Assembly: GCA_003260075.1 (NCBI GenBank)
Contig: QLIY01000550.1
Span: 8,503-72,502, forward strand
Source of the DNA: Phallusia mammillata
Lineage: Eukaryota > Chordata > Ascidiacea > Phlebobranchia > Ascidiidae
DNA: 64,000 bases
Direction of reading: 5' to 3'
Shown here: positions 50,201 to 63,778 of the stretch, piece by piece
Layout of the letters: each line of letters begins with the position of its first letter
How positions within the stretch are numbered: position 1 is the first letter of the stretch
The notes under the pieces: generated by a model
The model's database searches: none
The model's input: only the letters and a program-made list of their open reading frames with translations
Told to the model about the DNA's origin: nothing
Program-made: the position numbers and the translations under genes

Positions 50201-52296
50201 CAAACCCATGTTGTTGCAGAAGGTTTGTATTGGTCTAAATTACAGACAATTGTCAAATATAATATACATGTGTGTCTTTTTATAAACTTGGTCAAAAATA
50301 CCTGAATTAAAAAGATTTGATTTTGTCTAAAAATTCCAAATATCCTAAAGTTTATGTAGTTCAACCCTACTGTAAAAAAATGTATTTTCTCTTAGTTAAA
50401 GAACGCATTTCTTTGGGGTAGTTGAAAGTGTTTATTTTGCGGTTATGTTAGTAAAACCAGAAAAGAACCTTAGGCACCACTTTTAGCCATAAGTGCTGCA
50501 CAGCATAACATTCGATACATTCTTGCAGAACTGCCAGAAAACATGCAGATGATTGATGATGAAATGTCTACTGATGATGCTGATGAATGTGAGGACGAAC
50601 AACCTCCTCCAACAACTGTCTGTAATACACAGGAAAACTCAAAAACAGGTAATATGCTGTTCTATTTTACCTTTATAGTCAGGGTTGCCAACACATCCTT
50701 TTTTCTAAGATTTGTTCTTATTTTGGAGGAAATGTCAGAAAAATGGTTTGTCCTTATTGCTAAGAAATGTCCTTGTTTTTGACTTGAGTCCTTTGTTTGT
50801 CTTATTTTCAACAATTACAAGTCAAATCCCTGCTATGAGTAAAAGTAAACCTATAGACCTGAGGTGTCATGAGATGCTGGAACAGATTGTTTCTTGCTAA
50901 AATAACAGTTTCTTGCTAAAAATATGGCATGTGATACTCATATAAAAGCAAAGATTTTATTTTAAAAGCGTTTGTTTCACTTCATATAGTCAATGGTTTA
51001 ACAATGTGTGTTAGCAGTTTTTTACTGTAGTTTTAATTTTGTTTTATGTGTTTGACAAAATCCTTTATGCCTTTAGGAACGTCCAAGGGGCAAAACCACT
51101 TATTGTCTGATTTGAGTTCAAAACCAGTTGTGACAACTGCAGTCAAGCCAACCACTGAATACACAGATGAAGACGGTGTTAGGTACAGCTTGTAAACAAA
51201 AAACAAACTGTTTACATATGTGTGCTCATGGATCTGTAATGTAAACAATGATCATGTTTCTGTGCAGGTATGTTGTTGTACGAGAGCGACCTCCTATTAA
51301 CTTACTGAATGGACATCGCACAAGAGCTGTAAACAATCACTTCACCCACTACTCTGATGTGAAAGTTAAAGGTATATGTTGCTTAAATTGACAATAATTG
51401 ACAAATCTAACTACTGCCAGAAGTGGTAATAACTGCAACTTTTTTTATTTTAGAAAAGAAAATAACGTTCCAGGATCAGTGTTTTGATTTGAATCGAATG
51501 AAAGGCTGGAAAGTCAAACATTTAGCCATTCAACTTGATGAGCTGGTAAGTTTGCTTTAAACTGATTTAACTCATATAAATTAAATGTTAATTTTTTTAA
51601 ATACATGTTTTATGAGTCTGTCAATATTTGTTATTCCAGCGAACTCTTGATGCAAATGCTCTCGAACGCATCGAAAGAGTCAAGAATGGCCTTCTTCAGC
51701 ATTGCCAAACCGTACTCAGCACCGACGTTTCGCCGTGCGAGATCGGCTGCAAATCGCCGGCACAAATAATATCGTTGCCTACCTCTGTGGCCACCACAAC
51801 CCCTACGCAGGCTCGCAGCTTCCCCACGACCTTTTCCAAGACCTTTTCGTCGGACAAAATCGGTGAAAACTCACCTTTGACCCCTCTCGAGCGGCGGGCG
51901 TCCAGAATCCGCGAGGAAATCCTGAAGACTGAAGAGATGGCACAGGTAATACGACCATTTTCGAACTGAGTTGTAGTTTGTTTGTAAGATGTACCTGAGC
52001 AGATACTTAAAAGAGGGTTGTTTGGTGACTTAGGTCAAAAAGATTTTGGATTTGTTGTCACACCTTTGAAAATTTTGTGACAATTATGATTTACAGATGT
52101 GTCTTTGTTTCAGGCAAACATTCAGCGCTGCAATGTTATGCAAGAGCAACTTTCCGAACTGAAGGCGATCTTCGTCAAGGTACTAGACAACCGCGACCTC
52201 GCCACAAAGCTCGTGGAAGCCGGGCGTGTTTGTCAAAAGTCGTCAAAGACAGTCGGCTCAAACGGGGTGCGGAGTTCTAAGAAGAAGAAGAGCTAG
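44220..52296 (+). CDS. sap130: SAP130, Sin3-HDAC corepressor subunit
   Basis: Twenty-three coding exons: 44220-44426, 44534-44845, 44994-45071, 45232-45336, 45465-45544, 45652-45779, 45941-46072, 46141-46280, 46638-46790, 46875-47013, 47072-47173, 47246-47414, 47475-47549, 48972-49090, 49317-49400, 49476-49586, 49701-50222, 50529-50648, 51077-51182, 51268-51371, 51454-51545, 51640-51945 and 52114-52296 (stop TAG). All phases agree; 1188 aa (human 1048). It is a nuclear scaffold subunit of the Sin3A histone deacetylase complex. Most of the protein is low-complexity Ser/Thr/Pro/Gln. Diagnostic blocks: KPAILRRP (about 570); LSPRKKPRKQTHVV (about 870; human ASPRKKPRKQQHV); the acidic DDEMSTDDADE; YTDEDGVRYVVVRERPPINLL; HHF-type FTHYSDVKVKE; GWKVKHLAIQLDEL; and a C-terminal helix NIQRCNVMQEQLSEL ending in a Lys-rich tail. 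Several introns are under 75 bp (58 bp at 47014-47071). Confidence 0.95.
47968..48278. mobile_element. Non-autonomous hAT-like element, 311 bp (sap130 intron 13)
   Basis: Ends CAGTGATTCTCAAAC and GTTTGAGAAACACTG are inverted. The flanking CTCTAAAG / CTGTAAAG (47960-47967, 48279-48286) match at 7 of 8 bases. It lies in the largest sap130 intron. Confidence 0.8.
48715..48915. repeat. Dispersed repeat, copy 2 (sap130 intron 13)
   Basis: Shares AGTTTGTACTTTACAT, AGGCACAGTACCAATCAC-type and CCCATGAGTTTCTGCCTGCA blocks, in order, with 30838-31075. Borders are approximate. Confidence 0.6.
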
Positions 52297-54379
52297 TCGA
52301 TAGCTGAACGCACATTACAGCGTGTACCGTGTCCGGAGCCGCAAGCCGAGGGCGTTTTGTGCCTTGTGGTCAAGAGAGTGGCTCGTTTGACCTGAATGCC
52401 GACAAGGCAAATGATGGACTTCGTTCGAAGCCTCAAAAAAGTTCTTTTCACATTTCTTTGCGCGTTTGTTTAAGCGCAAGTACTATCAATGCCAGCCGAC
52501 CGGCCGTTTTACAGATATTGTGATTGCACTTACATTTTATATGGAATGTAGAGCTCACAAAGACTGATGGCATACGTGGTTCGGACGTGACTTCGTGCAT
52601 CACAGAAGCTTTACTGACATTCCAGTTGTTCAACCGATGTAGGGTTACATCAAAAACGTTTTTGTAGCACCTGCTAAATCTTCAGCACCCGTGGCCAGAT
52701 TAACAGGGCATAAACCCAACGATAAACTTTGTTCTTGCGTTCTATTTTTGTACCTTGGATTTATTTACAGCGGATACGGTCGTACTGATGCTACGGTTGG
52801 ACTGTGCCTATTTGGACCCCAGTTTTACAGCGGGCTAAAAGCAGTTTTCAATAATGTTCATTGTTCATGCACCGATTACCTGGAGCTGCACCATTTTTTT
52901 GCGAATTTAAGATATTGTGGCGATATAACTATAGTTCAATGTGACTTGTTTGTGCCGCTGCAGTTTCGTGCACTTCGCTACACTCAACGAACACCCAGAA
53001 TTATATTTTTACTGATTGCCTGAACGCATGATCGATGAAAGTTTCATGCGCCTCGGTGCCTAGTCGGTGTACGTCAGGTTTTCATACATCTGACTACTTT
53101 GTAAATAACCACATTTCGACGCTTTCGTTCTTTTTGCTTTTTATTATATTTTGTAACGTAACTTTAAAAAGCTTCTATGGTCCAAGATGTCTTAACGTGG
53201 TGAACACTGAACGTGTAATAAACCTGCAGCCAAAATACATGCACTGCTGTGAGGCCTTGAGTGAAGAGCAGCAGTTACTTTCGCGCGCTAAAGCACCGTG
53301 ACGCGTCGTACGGTTGAGTGCATTTGGTAAACCGAGCCCAAATGGTCACCCTAAGCTCCCCAGGCGGTAATAAATTTATAACTTACTTAATAGTTTTACA
53401 GTCACATAATCCGTTACTTATACAGCCTTGATTTTAAAATTGCTCTCATGTAGAATTGTTAGCACCCTTGATTAGCGGTCGAAACAGTTGTCAAGAGAAA
53501 GGAATTTGTTGGAAAGGAAAAATGTTTGTCCCAGGACAAACGAATAAATGTATAAGCTTGAGGCAGGTTGTTTTGTCACGCAATCATCGACTGGTGCATA
53601 CAACGGCAAGCGCTGTTTTGTCAATAAAATTACCATGGTTTTGTCTGTGTTCATTTCGAGTGTCGAAAAACAACTGTGGGAAAAAGTCTTGTCAAAGTGG
53701 ATACGGCCAATAGTAATCCGGCAATTACGAAATCTTTGAGGCTGAGGGTTATACGAAGCACGTCCAAAAGTATTATTTTAGTGAAATTACGTTTAAATTT
53801 AACGTTTGTAAGCAATCGCGTTTTGTTGTTGTTTCGTAACACAAATTAATAATTTGAAAATAAAACAAACAAACCACACCCACTGGCATTTGCTGCTTTG
53901 TTGTCTGAAACTGCTGTGAAAGTGTTTGTGCTTTGGTATCCACAAAATACTTTATTGATAACAAACATTAAAGTCGTTTTAAAGTTGGTGGTCAGAGGTT
54001 CACTAGAGTGTAAATATCAGGAAAAACTCTCATCTGCTAAACTGTCTTGACTACAGTATTGAGAATGTGTCTATATTATAGTCAGAAGTTGATTTAACAC
54101 CAGTTTGTGATGATATATGCTGATGTTGTTTTCTGATGAGGTTTAACAGTGTGTTTTTCAAAGACACTTGCTGTCATATGACCACAACAATATAAAGATT
54201 GCTATAATGTTTCATTTTATCTCATCTGTTGAGGCTTTTCACATACTTTCAAGGCTGTTTGTCTTATATTCTACAGTTTAGTTAAGCTTTTGTCCCAGAA
54301 GTAATTACAAACTTGGTGTTGGTTTGGGTTACAAAACATTAATTGACCTTCACTACTATAGTGCCTTATCAAGCTGAAA
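52297..54379. other. sap130 3' UTR and spacer to dlg
   Basis: No exon with support. The first ~0.9 kb is a plausible sap130 3' UTR ending near the AATAAA at 53217. The dlg promoter should lie upstream of 54380. The open frames at 52691-53301 and 53456-53739 have no domain. Confidence 0.45.
53217..53222 (+). terminator. Candidate poly(A) signal for sap130
   Basis: AATAAA about 920 bases after the sap130 stop; an earlier non-canonical signal cannot be excluded. Confidence 0.35.
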
Positions 54380-57300
54380 ATGCCAGTCAGAAAGCAGGGT
54401 GAGTAGATTACCTATGTGTTTAATAAGTTCTGTTGTTATGATTCAAAATGATACATATCAATAGATTTCCTTAAATTTTATTTGGGGAAAAAATGACCAC
54501 AGCACATTGAAAATGTTGATTATTTTATAACCCTTGAATTTTGTGATTTTAAGATGCCAAAAGGGCACTGGCTTTATTGGAGCAGTACCACAATCGACTT
54601 GACAATCCAGATGATACGCCACTGAAAGGGGCCCTTGAAAAAGTAATGGACATTTTTAGAAGCCAATTGTTCCATGCATTGTTGGGTAAGTGTAGTACTG
54701 TAGCGTTTTGTTACAAATATAAGCAATAATATGCTTTCGCCAAATTGTAAAATATTATGATACAGATACGTTGTCATTAGCGGGCAATTTAGACTAAATT
54801 GTGTTGTTTAATTGTAATTCTAGTAATTACTTTGTTTTCGACAAGACCCAGTAAACATCCGTAATGGACAGACGTTAGACCCGAGTGTTTGTTTACCCCT
54901 TGTTGTAAATTGATACATTGTCTTGATGAATGCATATTGAGCAGCAGTGTTTTAAACATTTTTGTAGATATTCAAGAATATTATGAACTAACGTTATCGG
55001 AATCAACTGAAGATATGAAATACAACCTAATGGTACCACAGGAAAAGCGTTGGAATGACATCTCTACAACAGGGAACACCTCACAAGTACCAAATCAGTA
55101 CAACAACAATGCCATATCCACAAAAAAGGTCAGTGCACACTGTAGTTCCTCATGGTATTGCGGTCGTTTGGTATAATATCTCATTGGTGACAAAAATAAA
55201 TAAATTTGTCTTGACAACTAAATATTTATTGATACTTGTGTTTTTTCATGCTGCATAAACTAAAAAGGATACACATTTATTGAGATGTGGACAAGTTGTT
55301 TTATTGAGTCGATCATTCATTCTGACTGTTAACACTTCGGTGGTTTTAATCTAAACTGCAGAAGACTGCTATTTATACTTGATTCAAATTTATCAAAAAA
55401 TTGAGTCATTTATCCTTGAACTCAAGATAAATATACTTTGCCTATGCAGCAGCATCAGTATCTTGCAAGGGTTTGCTTTTTTGCAGACTTTTTTTTCATC
55501 TGGAGAAGTTTCCTTTTCTCAAGGGAACAGAGTTGGTTTGTAAGACTCTTCTCACCATGAAATATTAAATTTATTAAATGTGCCTTCTATTCGAGACCCA
55601 ATGTTAAAACTATCTGTACTTATTTGTTTGAGCTTTCAGAACTAATATCAGAGTTTTATGTGATAAGGTAGAGGTTGGCTTGTTTGAAAATAAAATGCTA
55701 AAAATCATCATACAATATCCAAAACGCATTCATAGTGAATTTGAGCATTTGTTTTCTGCTGTATTTTTTTCAGAAATAATCTAGTAGCAAAACATTGTTT
55801 TGTTTGTTTAAGAAAAACAGGAAACTCTTTACGAAATCACACATTATATTTCCACTTCACCTTTGGTGTTGGGACGTTTGCCAGTTGCCCTTTTGACTAC
55901 AACTTGTATTAGTTTGGTCTCCACAATTTGCAATAGCTTCCTGTCACTTCCCTTGCGCCTCAACCGCTACTGGCACTCCCTTCACATAACAGAGGGTTCC
56001 TGAACTCGTAACTGAAGGCAATTGCCACCAATCGCCGGGCGTTTACCTCATGGACCCATGCCCCATGCTACTTTGTGCCAAGCCTCGTTGGCTGACTGTC
56101 TTATTGCCTTGTGTGATGCGAGCTCGTCTATTATAAATGACGATCGATCCCCGGGACAGCTCGCCAGCGACGTAATGCACCCATGGGATTCAAGAGAGTC
56201 AGTGTAAGGATCAGAATTGGTGCTTGCCGAGTACTCGCCCTGTGTGATTAAGTCAAGAAGGTGGTTACGTCATTTGCGCGTATTATCTTCAGTGCCACGT
56301 GGTTCCAATGCCACAGGAAAAGAGGTTGATTCGCCGGAAAAAGGTTTCGAGCAAAGTTGTCAGTGGACAATTGTTATTAGAAGTATTGGCAATTGCTTTC
56401 GACTTGTGCAATTGCATGCGTTGTCAGGCTGTGACAGAAAAAGGCAATAAACAGTGGTAATCTCAAAAATCTCAACAAACGCGCTGGTCGCTGAAACAAG
56501 AACAGTACCAATTGGTATTTATGTCGGATTTTAACGTTGGGATCAGAAACCCACAACAGGCCCGTCACATTTATTGCCCTGGTAGCGTAAATGAGAATCT
56601 GATCAGCATTGATCCAAGATTTTTATTGGGATGTCGGCTTTCTCCGTGGTACGGTTTTCCTGTCACATTAAGCATTGACAGGCCGTAACCGCCGCTACAA
56701 GGTGCAGTTTGTTTGTTCTTGGTGTAAGATCTGCATTCGCAAAATAGGCCAGACGGACTGTGACATGTGCGACTGGCAAAAATGGAGTTTTGGAAAAATT
56801 GGTAAAAGTTATACATTCCATTTGCAGTCGCCGTGTTCGACTTCAACAAAGAATACGTTAGCCAGATTTACTATTCGAAGTGGTAGGATTTGTTTAGTTT
56901 GTGCAATTTGGCGTTTCGCGTGTTGTCTCAATGTGATTGTTTAGGTTTTTTAGGATGCCGGTAGAGGTTATTTTTTAGCTGACGGTGGTTAGTGGAAAAC
57001 CGTCGTCTAACACTTACAAAACCCTTCAAAAAATAGTGTGACCAGAAAATGTCCTGTATGTGTTTCTCAAAGGTGAGTTCTTCGTTTTATTCTTGTGAAA
57101 GGAGTCTTAATCGCGTTCGTGTGTGTCACTTGGCTATGGCTTTGTGTTGTGAATTGTCGTCACCAGTCTTTCGTCCTGTCTGTTATTCTTGTCATAAAAT
57201 ACCAGAGCATGGTGGCGTGTTTACATAGTTGTTACTTCGCTCGTAAAATTTCTCGACGTTTTAACACTACCAAGAATTTGGGTTCCTCTGTGAGCCCTCC

Positions 57301-60300
57301 CTTTGTAGACCAGTGTAGGTATGTGTCATAATGACTGAAGTTAGGCGCGTGTATAAAATCAGGTCTATATTTGGCCCAAGGTTGCTACTCATAAATAATG
57401 TACTCCGGTTGGTGTGTTTGAAATATTCATATTGGCTTTTTTTGCGGGTACAGTATTGCCTTTAGCTTGTTATCCACTATATCGAACCTTGGCTGTTCAT
57501 ATCAGGTCGCAATCGCTATCTTTATCATGCCAATGGCCAGCGCTTATAGAATAATTTTGCTGTTTGGCAGTCACGTTTGGGCGTGTTATCGCGCCATCTG
57601 CTTCATTGTGTAGTTCTAATAAGACATACTCCCCCCTGGAAAGCGAAGAAGGTCGCACATTTTTGTCAAACGTCAAACCCTATTACATTTGATACTGCAT
57701 TCATTTCCATGGAACGTGTATTGGGGATAAACACATATGACTCACCTAATGCAGCTGAAAATGTTAACACGTGGTCCACTCCGTCAGTTGTGAAGATCGA
57801 AGTTGTTGGTTGAATCGATCGCCTGTCTGTACTCTGCAATCTGTTTGTAAAACTTTTACTCAGTGTTGCATGCGGCCATCAAAGCGGAACGGTGATCGCC
57901 CTTTTTTGTGCAAGCTTACCAACTCTGTTTCACACAATTGCCGGTCTCACGACCTGAAATATCGTATACAATTAAAATTATTTGCATAAATAATACGAAC
58001 AATCTAAACTTTTTTTAAATTGCGCAAAGGTTTGTTACGAAATTCACTTCCTATTCTAATTGACATCATCCGTAAAAATATGACGTATACCAAAAATATG
58101 ACGTATGCCAAATATTTTGTGATTGGAATATAGCCTATATGAAGATAAATTTAATGTGCCTTTATGTCTTTTTTCTGGGGTTATTGTTTTGTATAAAACT
58201 TGACGCAGAAAATAATTTGCACGAGATTTTGTGTGACTAAACTTTATATTCACTTGGTGGACGCGAAAATTTACGAAAAGTGCACGTAAATGTCACGACG
58301 TTACCCCAGGTCGATTTATAGGGCAAAGAAACTGAAATCAAATTTCGATCAGTCTGGATCTCGGGCACAAGTTTCCCTTCTCCCACCAAAAAGTCGTTCT
58401 TAATTAGATTATTCAACCATACGACGCGGGTGTTGCTCGTATTGTGTTCCATGCCTTGCATCAAGCATTGATCCTTTTCCCTGTTTTCACCTATCTATTA
58501 AATATAGTCTGTGCATTCAGCCAGCCAAACAATATGCAGGATGAATAAGAACAAAGTATGCTGGTAATGTAGCAAGTCGATATAAGAGAGCGCTAAGCCG
58601 TTGGGACGCAACATTCATCGCTAATCCACGTTGCATGCGCTTTTATGACGGTAGTTGTTCTATGCGACAGGGATTCCCTTCTTGGTGCCGACACCGTTCA
58701 TTGTCTCTTTGATAAAAATATTTCCCGAGGGCCACGCCAGTTACTTTTACTTGGTTGGCCAGCAATCGATGCCCGTCCTCACTGCTTCCCACGATCGATG
58801 CTTGGATTGTCGTGGAAGACTTGGCCGTCGAATATTTCGCTCACCAGATCGCGTGCACATGTAGTTTGAGCCAACTTAAGCAGGAATGCAAGCAGTGTGT
58901 AGTAATTTCTAGTCCAAGGTTGTAGGGACGTATTCAAGTTATATTGACTTCTGTTGTATTTAGGTGGATGGATAAATGTGTTCCTGCGCAATTTAATTTG
59001 TATCTTAATCAGATTATGTACAGCTAGACTAGACCGAAGAAATAAGTTAATTTACAGTTGTATTTAAGACTTTTATATGCTCTGATAACTGATTCGTACT
59101 ATACCCTATTTCTTCTGTTTAATGTGTGCGTGCAAGCAGTCGGTTGCGTGCATTTTTGACTGTGAAAGAGTTCTTTGATATTTTAAGCACTAGATTCTTA
59201 TGGAGCGAACTTAACAGCGCGCGACCTTGTTATGGTTCATGCAGCGTCTTTCCCTCACAGTATGCTTTGTTCTTGTTCCATGAAATGTAAACGAGCCTCA
59301 ATCTCGTACACGTTTGGATGCAAGGTAAAGAAAAGTTACCACCATGAGCTGTTAGATTTTACAAAAGTAACAAGAAACTTTTGTATAGTTTAATGTAAAT
59401 TGTGTTAAAAAAAGAGAAGTACAAATACAAAATGTCAATTTTTTTGTATTTTGATTGTGTTTTATATGTTTGTTGTGTTAATTGGGACATGTATTTGTTG
59501 TACAAAATGTTGTGTAAACTCTTTGTTGCTTCCAGCAGTTCTTTTAAACAAGTGGCATGCCTAGACTACAGGGCACCCAGGGTGCTGTCGTGTGTTTAAT
59601 AATTTAGGCCGGTCGGTTCAATACTAATTTGCAGACTATAGATTATTGCCCGATTAGTGTTAGCATATATTAACTACACCAAATTGTACTTTGTTGTAAT
59701 GTTTGAAATCTATGCGCACAAAAAACTTCAACCTGACGATGAAAAATATAAAAATACCTAAAACTCCTATTGCAGTCAGCCCTAATTGACTAGGTTGTAG
59801 TTCAACTGTGTCTAACTATTACATGTTTTGGGAAATCTTTATTTCCAGGTTAAAATCAGTTATCAGTTGAAATAAAGATTTCCCAAAATGTGTGATATTA
59901 CTATGGGAGGTGGAAATCGTTGCAACAATGGCAACAGAACAGGGAATGATTCCCAGAATCAATATACCAGGATTTGTGTTTAACTATGTTTGCATTCTTT
60001 TTGTACAGAAATACCAGTACAATGGTGATGATGTGAATGAAGAAGTTGAACTGCAAAGATCACAGAGTGGAAGTAGTGGCACAAAAATACAAGAGAGAAC
60101 CCAGTTTGCGAAACAACCTCAGCCCCAGTTATCACCAGTTGGATACAACTCAAATGTAAACATTTTTTTAAATTTAGGTTTCAATTTTAGCTGCACCTAC
60201 TCATCAGTAGGCCAGTTAATTTCTCATACCACCTCATGTCAATGCATCAACGTGGTATATATCATGCCATTTTTGGTGTTGTAAACAAAATATGTGATTT

Positions 60301-63300
60301 ATTTCAGACAAATCAGTTACTTCAGCAGTACCAGCAGCCGACCCCTAATGTAAGTACACATGTGAGTGAAGGCAGTACAGTTATACTTGTATTTCTGTTG
60401 CCGCGTAAAGGCCTATTGTAAAACCTCTTGTCTGTGTTAAGCAAACACATCCTGTGTATTTTTCAGACCCCACTAACGCCAACATACGAATATGATGAGA
60501 TTACTCTGGAAAGGGTAAGTTTAAAAATATTCTGACTTTTTATACGAACACTGTATTATATAAACAGAATGCTTTTGTTGTTGGTTTTGTTTTAAAAAAA
60601 GTATTTTTGTGCAGGGAACTGCTGGCCTAGGATTTTCAATAGCTGGTGGCAGAGACAATCCCCTAGAAGGTGATGACGTCAGCATTTACATCACAAAAAT
60701 TATTGCTGGAGGTGCAGCAGCAGCTGATGGAAGACTCAGGTGGGAATAGTATCTTTTTTGTTGTTTTTTATAACTTGTCGAAATGTTAAGAAAAAAAAGA
60801 GTTATAAAAACTTTTTTGTTTTTGATAACTTCTTGAAACGTTTAAGGAAAGAGTTATATAAAGATGTATTTTTTAGGGCCAACGATGCGATTATGTCGGT
60901 GAATGGAGTAGATACCAGCAACGTTTGTCATTCGGATGCGGTGAATGCCTTGAAGCTCGCAGGACCGAACGTGGTGTAAGTGATTGAGGGGGTTGTCTGT
61001 TGCTGAATGGCTTTGCGCATTGACAATCTCGACATTTCATCCTCAGTCTGAAGATCAGACGACAGATCATGGCTCGTCCGGGGGATCCCCACTCCGATGT
61101 CGCGTATCTCGACAACCTGATTGATATAAAGCTGTACAAGGGAACAAAAGGTGGGTTGCTTCGCTTGCTCATCAATCAATAGGAATTTTGTTATTAAGGA
61201 CAATAGGGCGAAATTACCTACACTGGAAGCTTTGGTGCGGGGCTAAAACACTTTCTGCATAAAAATCATCGAACCGGTTGCAGTAGCCATAGCCCTAAAT
61301 AACCATCATAGTAGGCGAAAATGTATCTATTATAAGGCTCTTGAATCGACGCGTTGATTTATTTTCCTTTTGTTGCAAACATTGGTATTTGAAAGAACTT
61401 TGAAACAGTTGAGTGCTAGTAGATGCTTTGTGGTAGTAATGTTTGGGTCTCAAAACATCCGGTCGATTGGATCTCTAAGTTCAGTCCTTCAATACAAAAG
61501 GGTTTTTCCTTTGCGACACGCTGAGCATTTACAAAACCTCAATGTGGCCCTACATTCTCTTTAGTTTTTGAACACGTGTAGTTGGGAGCGTTGCTGGATT
61601 ATTGTTTTGTTTCTATACCCAAATCGTGCTTCGTTTGCGTCAAGGAGTTACGGAAAAAGTATACAGGAAAGTTTCCAAACAACGTGCGGTTTCCGAAGTA
61701 TTTTTGCCTTATTGCCAACTACCTAAATTTTCCAAAGCAGACCATAAGGCAGTTGTGGCCAACCTATGGCGCATGCGCCAAACGTGGCGCATTGCATGAC
61801 ATGATTGCCTTCTTTTGATAATCATGAAAATCAAATTAATAAACTAATAAATAAATAAAGTAAGCCAGCCCTATTAATTATATATATATATATATAATTT
61901 ATCAGAGTTATTTTTTACTTAATAGTTCTTATTTCTTATTACTATCCTTCTCATGCGAAAGTTGTTTCTTTCTCTTTCTCTCTATATACAAGAAGTAGTC
62001 ATAGAAGGTGGGGTTACGAGACATTTATGGCGCATCCAACACAGTACGTTAAAAACTAGGCGAATGGTATGTAGAAGGTTGGCCACCCCTGCCATAAGGC
62101 ATCAGCAATGTTAAACCATAGCATAAAAAAATCTGGCTTTTATACTGTTTAGTTGGCGACGATGATGCATATTTAGTGATTAGTTTCCCTATCTATCTTC
62201 GCCAGTGGCATCACATTCATCCGAATCGGCTTATTCTGGATTTGCGAAATCTGCTTTGTGTCTTAAGAATCAAACTCGCAGTGAGTGACAAGTCGACAAA
62301 GAACAAACAGAGTGGATGGCAAAAATCCTAAGATCAGACATACACTTTACGAAATGAATCTGGCCCAGACGGCTTAGGGTTTTACCAGTGCTTTCCCCCC
62401 ATTAAACAAGCCCAATATAGTGCTCACAATTGTTTTAGGGGTTGGCATGTAAACACTTTGGCTTTAAATGGTGTTTTCTGGCTTCATTGTTATCCAATGT
62501 GAAAGGTTTCAATTTGTTTTGGTCAAAAGCTAAAAAACGTAGGTGTTGGCTATTTATATATTGGTGTACGAATATTATTTTAGCATGCTCAGCACTTTTA
62601 AAAAACATGTTTGTCCGACAAAAGTAGTAAGTTTGACTCAGATATGTTATTGGGTAAGCAACCAGTGGGAAAACCGTGCTGCCAATTACTGTTCGTGCAA
62701 TAAAAAAACACATACATAAATGTAAATTTATTAGCACACAGCGTACAAATGAATATATGAATGTGTACACACGGCATTCACTAAAGTTCTTCCTTGCAAG
62801 CCTTACTTAACATGTATTGACTATTCCAGGACTTGGCTTCAGCATCGCGGGTGGTGTGGGCAACCAGCACATGCCTGACGACAATGGGATATACGTGACG
62901 AAAATAATCGAGGGCGGAGCTGCCGAAGCCGACGGGACGCTGCAAGTCGGCGACAAAATAATGATCGTAAGTTCCCCAGTTTTTCGCTTAACTGAGAGAG
63001 CTAAAGAAATTCCTAAAATCGGTTTTAAGAATCTTGTGTAACTTGCGCATTGCTTGCTAGTTACTGTTGTCGCTATGTAGAAGTTAAAAAGATTGTTTTG
63101 CGTAATTACATTATGTTTATTTATGGCTTACCACTTTATGTTGATAACAAATTTCATTCACGACTCGATCAAATTACTGTATTGTAATTACACGTTTCCA
63201 AAACACTCAACATTTAAAGCGACAAAGGGCCAAAAGTATGTGTTGGCAATCAGTTAGCAGAAAAATGGTTTTGTTATTTCGATTATTTGAAAATCCTTCC

Positions 63301-63778
63301 TTTGTCTGTGTCCAAGAATTTGCAAAAATAGAAGTTAAAGTTTCCTAAGTAACTACGCTGTCCTAAAATTCCCATTTTCAAGCCAGGGTAAATGTATTTA
63401 GAAGTAACAATACAAAATAATGTTAAAAATATAGAATAATAGAATTCTTCGGTCACGAATTTTACCGAATGCTTTTGCAACTTTAGGTCGACGGCACGTC
63501 ATTGCTTGACGTCACGCATGAGATGGCAGTGAATATTCTCAAGTCGACAGACAACGTTGTCGAGATTCAAGTTGCTAGGCAACCGGCTGTCGTTTCGCTC
63601 CAGTACCTTCCACCCGACGCCTACCCGAAGGAACATTCGTTGCCTGGCAACAGCGACTTCGCGCAAAGTTTCCATGCCAACGATGACGTCACACCCGTCA
63701 TTCTACCGCCACCCAACGACGAGTTTAATCACGAAAAACGTGAACCAAGTTTATTTGCACAAAACGAACTAGAAATCG
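54380..63778 (+). CDS. dlg1: Discs large (DLG/SAP97)-type MAGUK, 5' part
   Basis: Eleven exons in the window: 54380-54398, 54554-54685, 54968-55128, 60009-60155, 60308-60349, 60467-60514, 60615-60739, 60877-60975, 61047-61150, 62830-62966 and 63487-63778, encoding about 435 aa; the gene runs off the right edge. DLG scaffolds organise cell junctions and synapses. [18 protein letters not shown] begins the L27 domain (residues 1-~65, ending [16 protein letters not shown]), which in the family binds CASK/LIN7-type partners. A Gln/Ser-rich linker follows, then [13 protein letters not shown]1 starts near 187 ([13 protein letters not shown]) and PDZ2 near 293 ([30 protein letters not shown]). PDZ3, SH3, HOOK and guanylate-kinase parts must lie beyond 64000. 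The presence of L27 indicates the SAP97-like isoform. The single invertebrate gene may correspond to DLG1-4 together. Confidence 0.95.
55129..60008. other. Large dlg intron, 4.9 kb
   Basis: By far the longest intron in the window. No exon with family support is seen. Several short open frames (56022-56450, 57095-57331, 58645-58869) are in moderately GC-richer sequence but lack domains and splice-consistent borders. An alternative promoter for isoforms without L27 could lie here, as in vertebrate PSD-95-type transcripts, but nothing proves it. Confidence 0.4.
61883..61898. repeat. (TA)n microsatellite in a dlg intron
   Basis: A short uninterrupted TA run in the 61151-62829 intron. Borders are approximate. 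A similar (AT)n tract lies near 4478-4492 in a SCHIP1-like intron. Confidence 0.7.
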
